Of a stretch of DNA of 41,919 bases, positions 16,618-24,900 are shown one piece after another; position 1 is the stretch's first letter; every line of letters begins with the position of its first letter. Below the pieces are notes generated by a model. It was given only the letters and a program-made list of their open reading frames with translations, searched no databases and had not been told where the DNA came from. Source of the DNA: an uncultured Ectothiorhodospiraceae bacterium (GTDB lineage: Bacteria > Pseudomonadota > Gammaproteobacteria > S012-40). The DNA lies in contig CALZHW010000014.1 in NCBI GenBank assembly GCA_945787125.1, positions 1 through 41,919 of the forward strand, written 5' to 3'. The position numbers and the translations under genes are program-made.

Positions 16618-17766
16618 TTAGCGTGTTTTAAGCTGGAATTTTTCAAATTTATCCAATTCATTTTCAATTGTTTGTGTATTGCTGTTTGATTTGCTTTTGT
16701 TGAGCCAAATCCAATTCTGAATCATTAATTTATTTTTAGTTCGATCTGTTTTTAAGTCAAGAAGAGCGATAATATTATTTTGATGTAAAACGGGTAAAGA
16801 AAAATAACCTAATTTTCTCTTTTCTTTTGGTATATATGCTTCAAACAAATGTTCATAGTCAAAAATATTTTTCAGTCTCTTTCGCTGAATGATCAGTGGA
16901 TCAAATGGAGATAAAATATGTGTACGTTTACTTCGCAAATTCTTTTGATCGAGAGTTTCAGGTTTTACATAAAATCTTTCCTTCTCGATTTGCTCAACTT
17001 TAATTTCAAGAAGTTCATTTAACTTTACTTTTTCTTCAATCAATTGACCTATTGCTTGTTTCATTTTTGGCTCTAGGTAGCATATGGATTCAATACTAAT
17101 AATTCCCTGTGACTTAAGAGAGCGCTCTAGCATATAATTACAACATTCTGCCTCAGTAGCCATCTTAGGTTTTGTTTTCCAGTCAAAGTGTTTTCCTGTT
17201 AGATCATACTTTTTGAGCATACCGTCCCGCTCAGCGATAACAAAATCACCTTTAAAAAAACCTAATTGTAATGCTTTATTTGAAGGCTTACTGCTTCCCC
17301 ATGCATGAGTTTTTTCAACTAGCAAGTCATCCTTGATATCGCGAATGCTTATCGGTCCATCACTTTTCAAAATAGATTTTACTTTTTTATAATCAGCTTC
17401 AGTGACAGAACTGAACCATCCATCACTTGAGTTATCATATTTATTCATTTTACCAACGAAATATTTGTAGGCATCTATTGGTAAATAAGAAAGGGCATGA
17501 GTCCAATATTCAAATATTGTCTTTTCCTGTGATTGTGCTAGATGCAAATATTTTGATTGATAGTCAGGAATTCGATTATATAAAATATGATGGTGCGCTC
17601 TTTCAATCACATTAATTGTATCAATTTGTACATATCCTAGATGTGAGATTGCTTTCGAAACTGCTTCCAGTCCTTTGCCAAAGGGAGTTTTTTGATCTAA
17701 TTTTTGTGACCGTATCCAAATGTTCTTAGCTTTTTCTTTATTAATTTTTATCATCATAGAAGTCAA
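16618..17766 (-). CDS. YcaQ/AlkZ-like winged-helix DNA glycosylase (HTH_42 family)
   Basis: 382 residues matching the HTH_42 family of crosslink and alkylation glycosylases: YcaQ (AlkX) unhooks interstrand crosslinks and AlkZ acts on azinomycin adducts. The catalytic QxD motif is Q47-I-D49 in YVQIDTINVIERAHHHILYNR, and FEYWTHALSYLPIDAY (about 89-104) and the LSPFDPLI block (about 288-295) are conserved. It is clearly more AT-rich than the recA block and uses many AAA, TTT and ATA codons, suggesting horizontal transfer. It lies in a debris zone downstream of tRNA-Arg and has no operon partner. A start three codons downstream (second or third Met) is possible. Confidence 0.85.
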   Translation of the reverse strand: MTSMMIKINKEKAKNIWIRSQKLDQKTPFGKGLEAVSKAISHLGYVQIDTINVIERAHHHILYNRIPDYQSKYLHLAQSQEKTIFEYWTHALSYLPIDAYKYFVGKMNKYDNSSDGWFSSVTEADYKKVKSILKSDGPISIRDIKDDLLVEKTHAWGSSKPSNKALQLGFFKGDFVIAERDGMLKKYDLTGKHFDWKTKPKMATEAECCNYMLERSLKSQGIISIESICYLEPKMKQAIGQLIEEKVKLNELLEIKVEQIEKERFYVKPETLDQKNLRSKRTHILSPFDPLIIQRKRLKNIFDYEHLFEAYIPKEKRKLGYFSLPVLHQNNIIALLDLKTDRTKNKLMIQNWIWLNKSKSNSNTQTIENELDKFEKFQLKTR

Positions 17767-17979
17767 AATTATACTTTCGATTTAACTGAGTGTTTAGAAA
17801 ATTGTTTAGCATTGCCACAAATTTCATACTACATGGGTTCACTGCTTACTACCTAAAACTTCGGAGTTCAAAAGCGGAAAATTATCAATTCAAGTAATTG
17901 AGAAATAAGGAAGTCAGGTCTTCCAGTAGATATAATGTAGGTTATAAAAGCCAAGCATCAAAGCCCACCGGAGACTCAC

Positions 17980-18168
17980 ATGAATAATGACACGAAACAG
18001 GTTTTAATTCCAAGTTTGATTGAAGACGTTCTCACCCACCCAGGCCAATGTATCGATAATATTTTTTCAAGTGTATGGAAAAGTTAGAATGTTAATAAAC
18101 TGATTGAACTGTCAGGGTTTAAAAAAGATCAGGGGGCCAGTACATTAACGCCTTCCAGCATTTTATGA
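17980..18168 (+). pseudogene. N-terminal remnant of an IS4-type transposase
   Basis: An ATG-initiated frame (MNNDTKQVLIPSLIEDVL...) is interrupted by TAG at 18085, then continues in the same frame as NVNKLIELSGFKKDQGAS to TGA at 18166. The GFKK(R/D)xG segment and spacing resemble the N terminus of IS4-like transposases. The DDE core is absent; a family E repeat follows within 20 bases. The spacer 17767-17979 holds no gene, though it may include the former left end of the insertion sequence. Confidence 0.4.
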
Positions 18169-18186
18169 CGGATGGCAAAATGATAA

Positions 18187-18345
18187 GGGCGATCACAAGG
18201 GAATTATGGGGGATCCACAAGGGCGATCACGAGGATTGCCCCTACGTTAGAGAAGAGGCGAGATTGAATCTACGCATTACCCGTACCTATTATGCCTGAC
18301 GTAATTAGATGATGATGGTAGGGGCGAACCTTGTGTTCGCCCAGA
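18187..18345 (+). repeat. Family E (REP-like) repeat, copy 2 (two modules)
   Basis: Module 1 (18187-18282) runs from GGGCGATCACAAGG through CTACGTTAGAGAAGAGG to the CGCATTACCCG end. Module 2 (18283-18345) holds TACCTATTATGCCTGACG and the palindrome GTAGGGGCGAACCTTGTG with TTCGCCC. The same modules occur in reversed order at 28431-28603. The spacer 18346-18491 that follows holds nothing I recognise. Confidence 0.8.
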
Positions 18346-18491
18346 GCTGGTTGGCACTATCTGGAAAATGTGAATAACCGGGTTCGGTTGTCGGTATCTC
18401 ATCAATTCTTGCCTCATTAACAAACCCATTCACCGCGACCACAGAATATGCGCATAATCTGCATCGGCGCGGAATCCAGGGTATACAACTA

Positions 18492-18767
18492 TCAAAAATC
18501 CTCCGCCGCTAAAACGTAAGCATAAGTGCCTTTGCCACCGCCACCGTGCCGATAGACTTTGTCTGCAACCTCATAGATTCTGTCCCGTGCGGTATCGAAT
18601 GCTTTCAAAAATTCCGACTCGGCGTTATTCATCTCTGGATAAAGTCGTTTGAGCGCCGCCGTTTCCAGGAAGAAAGATATTTCCATGGTGCTGTCGTATC
18701 CCCAAAAGAGGACGCGGTTATGGCTTTCATCGAAACTGCAACTGGGGTTGGGAAAGTGTAATTTCAT
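18492..18767 (-). CDS. DUF1488 family protein
   Basis: 91 residues, typical for DUF1488. The start MKLHFPNPSCSFDESHNRV, the core VLFWGYDSTMEISFF, and the end VYRHGGGGKGTYAYVLAAEDF match the family as I remember it. Function unknown. No signal peptide or membrane segment, so probably cytosolic. GGAGG lies seven bases upstream of the ATG. It lies 153 bp downstream of the glucan synthase on the same strand, with a separate ribosome binding site. Confidence 0.88.
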   Translation of the reverse strand: MKLHFPNPSCSFDESHNRVLFWGYDSTMEISFFLETAALKRLYPEMNNAESEFLKAFDTARDRIYEVADKVYRHGGGGKGTYAYVLAAEDF

Positions 18768-18920
18768 CGTAGAGCCTCCATAGATGTTGGCGGAACAACG
18801 GAGTCGTTATTCCCATTCGGTGTATTGCATTTAACTATGTGCAGGTTCATATCAAGTCCTTTTATTCAAGCCCGACAGGCGATTGCCAATCGGGTAACGC
18901 TGGTTCTCAGGCCACGTTGG

Positions 18921-21900
18921 TTAAGCCAACGCCACCTCGACATAATGTTCCTGGCGATCATCCACTAAGGGAATCAAGTCAGCCTCATTTAGCACCACAC
19001 CATCGACCGTCACACGTCCTACTCCGTCACCGCCGCATTGAATGGCGATGTGGTAGAAGGTGTCGCGATAGCGGTAGTGGATTTTATAGACATCCCAATG
19101 ATCAGGCACGCATGGTGCGATACGCAGTTGATCCCCTTCCAGTTGCAGGCCCAGCAGTGTTTCCACCGTGAGGCGATACATCCAGCCCGCTGCGCCAGTG
19201 TACCAGGTCCAGCCGCCGCGGCCGGTGTGGGGTGCGGCACCGTAGATATCCGCGCTCATTACATAAGGCTCGACTTTGTAACGTTCGATCTCCTCCGCCA
19301 GACTGCCTCGATTAACGGGGTTGAGCATGGCATACAGCTCCCAGGCCTTGTCGGTGTCACCCAGCATGGCAAATGCGGTGGTGGTCCATATGGCAGCGTG
19401 GGTATATTGACCGCCGTTTTCGCGCACGCCGGGCACATAGCCTTTGATATAACCGGGCTCAAGCATTGATTTATCGAAGGGCGGATCAAGTAGCTGGATT
19501 AACTGGGCATCACGTCGTACCAGGTGTTTATCCACCGCCGCCATTGCCTGGCGGGCGCGAATAGGATCACCCCCACGGCAGATTACCGACCAGCTTTGGC
19601 TGATAGAATCGATTTGGCATTCGTCGTTTTGGGCTGAACCCAGGGGTGTGCCATCATCAAAATAGGCGCGTCGATACCAGGCACCATCCCAGCCATTTTT
19701 CTCAATATTGCTGAGCAGTTGCGCAGCCTGTTCGGTGCAAAGATCGGCAAAGATTTCATCATTTCGGCCACTGGCCAGCTCAGAAAACTGTTGTAGGTTT
19801 TCATAAAGGAACCAGGCCAGCCAAACACTCTCGCCTTTGCCTTTGGCACCGACCAGATTCATACCGTCGTTCCAGTCGCCGCAGCCCATTAAGGGCAGTT
19901 GATGTTCGCCAAAACGCAGGCCATGTTTAATGGCCCGCACACAATGCTCATAGAGCGTGGCCGTTTCATTAGCACGTTGCGGTTGGTCGTAGTAGGCCTC
20001 TTCACCGGGGTTCAGTTCACGCCCTTCGAGGAAGTGAATGGACTCATCCAGCACAGCCACATCACCGGTCGTTTGCACATAACGACAGGTAGCGTATGCC
20101 AACCACAAATAGTCATCAGAGAATTGGGTACGCACGCCTTGGCCGTTAGGTGGATGCCACCAATGCTGCACATCGCCCTGGCTGAACTGGCGTTCGGCGC
20201 AACGGATGATCTGCTCACGCGCCAGCCACGGGGTGGCGTGAATCAGCGCCATGGTGTCCTGCAATTGATCGCGGAAACCATACGCGCCGCCGGACTGGTA
20301 ATAGCCACTGCGACCCCAGTAGCGACAGGAGAGTGTCTGGTAGACCAGCCAGCCATTGGTTAACACATTCAGCGCGGGATCGGGCGTCTCGACATGCACC
20401 GCGCCCAGGGTGTGGTTCCAGTAGCCCCACACGGTTTCCAATGCGTGGCGGGCACCAGCCGGGCCACTGAAGCGTTGGATAAAATAGTGCGCTTCGTCAG
20501 CATGTTTAGCAGCGCCGAAGGTAAATACAATCTCGCGCTCCTCACCGTCAGTCAGTTCGATCTGGGCCTGCATCGCCGCACAGGGATCAAGCCCGGCACC
20601 GGTCTTGCCCGACAGACGTTCGCGGCCCAGCGCTACCGGATTGCCCAATGAACCGTTACGGCCGATGAACTCGGTGCGGTTGCCGGTCACAGACCGTTCG
20701 GCTTCGCTCACCTGGGCAAAGACAACGCGATTGGCGCATTCACGGCCGTAGGCATTGCGGGCAAACAGCGCACCGCTGTGGGGATCGGTCTCGGTGACGA
20801 TGTGCATCTGATTGGCGTGTCGCCACTCGCCCAGCACCAGCTCCCAATAGCCGGTCAGTGATAATCGACGTGGGCGGCCGGAATGATTGCGCAGTTTGAC
20901 TACCACGAACTTTACCGGCGCATCCATGGCGACGTAGGTAGTCAGTTCTGAAAAGATACCGGTTTGATCATGTTCAAACACGCTGTAGCCAAAGCCGTGT
21001 CGACAGACATAACCGGGCTGGTTCCGAGTAGGCATAGGCGCAGGTAATGGCGTGGGTGACCAGAACACGCCAGTCTCCTCGTCACGAATATAAAATGCCT
21101 CGCCGCTACTGTCGCTGACCGGATCGTTATGCCAGGTGGTCAGACGGAACTCATGGGCATTTTCCACCCATGTATAGACACTGCCACTTTCGCTGACCAC
21201 AGTGCCGATGTGCGGACTGGCAATGACATTGACCCACGGTGCGGGTGTGCTCTGTCCCGCTTCAAGGGTGACCACATATTCATGGCCATCGGGGGTAAAA
21301 CCACCGAGACCGTTACAGAAGATGCGTTCACGTGCCATTAGTGGCTGACTCTCTTCAGACAAGGCTTGCGACGATGCAATCAGGTGGCGCGGCAGGCGCT
21401 CGGCCACAGCGCGGCGTTCCACCTGTTCGAGCAGGGTCTCGGCACTGTCGTTGAGAACCACACGGGCGACGCTCTGGAACAGCACTCGGTCTTCTTCAGA
21501 AAGCTCTTCCGCACGACGTACAAATACACCACCCGGTTTATCGAGCACTTGCGCCTCAGGCCCTGAGTTGATCAGCCCCATAATCTGGTCTTGCAGAACC
21601 GCTCGGTAGCCGGAGAAATCATCGTTCACAATCACCAGATCTACCGTCAGCCCCTTCATGCGCCAATAAGCATGGGCTTGCAGCACTTGTTTAACCAGGT
21701 CGATACGATTCATGTCACCGATGTGCAGCAAGACGATGGGTAGATCACCCGAGATACCAAAGCGCCACAGTCCGGACTGCCCTAACTGATTGCGGGCAAT
21801 CACACTGGGCGCGGCACGACGCAAGGCGTTGCTATAAATAATGGCGCCAGCTAAACGGCCATAGATTTGCGCATCCGCTTCGGCAGCGTTGAGATGGCGT

Positions 21901-24900
21901 AGCACCTCCTGACTTTGAAACCAGGCCATTTCAAAGGCGCGTTCAACAAAGTGACGATCACAATATTTATCCAGCAAGGCCAAAGCGGCCTCGCGTGAAT
22001 CAGCAACGCCGGAGATAATTTGCACGATAGCCGATTCATCCGCAGATAGTGTAATCGTGCTACGGATAGCGACGATGGGATCAAGCACTGAGCCATCGGT
22101 ATTCGACAAGCGTTCACTGCCATCCAGCGCCAGCGGCTTAGCCGCCGTGCGGCCCCGGCCAATGAATTTAGCACGATCCGTCTCATACGATGGCGTATCG
22201 GTCACGGCCCCAGGCGCGGCCAACAGGTGAAACATCCACGGCACCTGTTCCCCCGGTGTTCTTGGCCGACGGGTACAGAGGATCGCCTGGCGTTCGGGTA
22301 AAATTTCAGTCTGTACAAACAGATTGCTAAACGAACGATGGGCCAGATCCGCATTCAGCGGTGCCAACACCACCTCGGCGAAACTGGTGACTTCGATATG
22401 ACGTTGACGGCTTGATTGATTGGTGAGGGTGACGCGACGGATCTCGACATCGTCTTCTGGTGATACGCTGATCTCGGTGTGGGTTTCAATCGCTTCATCA
22501 CGACGGCGATACTCCGCCCGTCCCTGGACAAAAATCGCCTCGTAGTGATCGGCCTTGTGCAACGTTGGTTGATAGGCGCTGGACCAAAACTTATTTGTAT
22601 CGCTATCGCGCAGATAGATAAATGTGCCCCAGTTATCGGCCGTAGCATCCTCACGCCAACGCGTAACGAATAAGTCACGCCAGCGGCTGTAACCACCACC
22701 GGCATGGGTCGCCATGACATGGTAACGGCCGTTGGATAGCAGATGCACTTCTGGTGTCGGGGTGTTCGGGTCGGTAAACACGCGCATGATTGTGCCGGTT
22801 TCCGCCTCAGGCGGACGGGCGGCGGCCACCACTTCCGCGGCGTGAGGATGCAAGGTTGCCCCCTTCTTCGGTACACGTTCTTGCAGTAATAACTCAGTGG
22901 CTCGCACCAAGGGATCAGACATAAAGCGACGCTGCATGGGCTGGTCCAGCAAAACATGCTCCAGCGCCAATAAGCTCATGCCTTGATGATGGGCCATGAA
23001 GGCACGCACGATGGCGTGGTTCTTACCCCGAGGCACTCGCGATGGGGTGTAATCGATGGCTTCAAAGAAACCATACGCCCCTAGGAAATCATTGGCGGCC
23101 AGCGTTTGCAGGTTTCGACAGGCCTCCAACGGCATCACCATCAAGGCCAATGCGCTGGCATAAGGGGCGATCACCAAGTCTTCGCCCAAGCCACGCTTCA
23201 AGCCCAGCCCGGGCACACCGAAAGCGCGATATTGATAGACCTGGTGCATGTCGGTGGCGTTGTAGCAAGACTCGGAAATCCCCCAAGGCACTGACCGTTG
23301 CCGACCATATTCGATCTGGCGCGCTACAGCGGCCTTGCAGGTTTGTGCCAGCAGAGTGTTGTCGTAACTAGGCATAATTAACTGCGGCATGAGGTACTCA
23401 AACATCGAGCCGCTCCAGGAGATCAAGCTGACGTGACCGCCATGGCTGGTCAATAAGCGCCCGAGTGCAAACCAATGTTTTTGCGGCAATTGTTCTTGAG
23501 CGATAAGCAGAAAACTGGCCAGACGTGCTTCGGATGCCAGCAGGTCATAACAGGCGGGGTCACGTCGCCGTTCGCCTACATCGTAACCAATGCTTAGCAA
23601 ACCACTGGCTGTATCGTAGAGAAAATCAAAATCCATCGCAGCAAGTTCGTGGCAACGGTTGATCAAATCGTCGATGATTTTGAGCCGCGCTAGTGCGCTT
23701 TTATAAGATGACTGGCCCGGAATGTTCTTAGAGGATTTTAATCGGCCCAACTCGGACAGGGTCGGAATGGTATTAAACACCTGTAAATCGGGTATCAGGC
23801 ATTTAAGCTCATCAGTTAATGCGCGGGTTTGTTTTTCGAATGCCTGCGCCCAGTAATAAAGCTCACCGTCTATGTCTATATCCGCAGACAACCATGCCAA
23901 TAACTCTACCGCCATAGGATGGATCTCATCCAGCTGCATCTCGAATTCTATTAAGCTTTGTGGCACAGCTTGTTGCGTGAAACTCACCAGTTTGCCTTGA
24001 AGAAATTTAACCTTTGTGGCCAAATTCGGCGTGGATTCTGATGGCACGTGTTCAAGCAATACTTGCAGGGTGTCTTGTAGACCTTGAAAGATGTTAGCCG
24101 CTAACACGGGCTGATCTTTCAACTCCGTCAATCCGGCTTGCAAGGTCAACAGCGCGCCCGCCAGGTTACCGCTATCGACCGATGAGACATATTGCGGCTG
24201 CAGCGGTTGCAGGGTACGGGTGTCGTACCAGTTATAAAGATGGCCGCGATAACGTTCCAGCTTTGCCGTTGTCGCCAATGTATTTTCGGTTCGTTGTAGA
24301 AACTCTCCAGCAGAGATATAACCAAAATCATAGGCCGATAAATCCGCCAACAAGGACATGCCGATGTTGGTGGGTGAGGTACGCGAGGCGATAACCGGTT
24401 CGGGGTATTCTTGAAAATTATCCGGTGGCAACCAATTGTCTTGCGGCCCGACAAAATCGGTAAAGTAACGCCAGGTGCGCCGAGCGGAGGCGCGCAGAAA
24501 CAGACGTTGTTCCGCACTCAAATCAGGGACGGCAGAAACCAGCGGTAAGCTGATCCACCATGCAATCACAGGCGAGACAAACCAAAGCAGCAATACCGGC
24601 GCACAGAACAGCAACGCCTCACTATTCAAACTAAACGTAAGCGCCAGAACTGCAACAGGCGCTATCCACATCTCCTTAATAAAATCGATCAGAGTGCGGC
24701 AGGCGTTGCGGCGGGCATAGGCACGGGTGTGCCAGATCAATAATCCACGCCGCGTGAACAACATGCGCACACCGGAGCGTGCAATCGCATCCAGGCAAAT
24801 CAGGGCGTCGTAAGGCAGCAGCGCTACGGTTAAAGCCCCGTGGGCCAGTGGGCTGCCAGTGGCTCTGCTGGTCTGAGTTAGATGCACTCGCCAATCTCGT

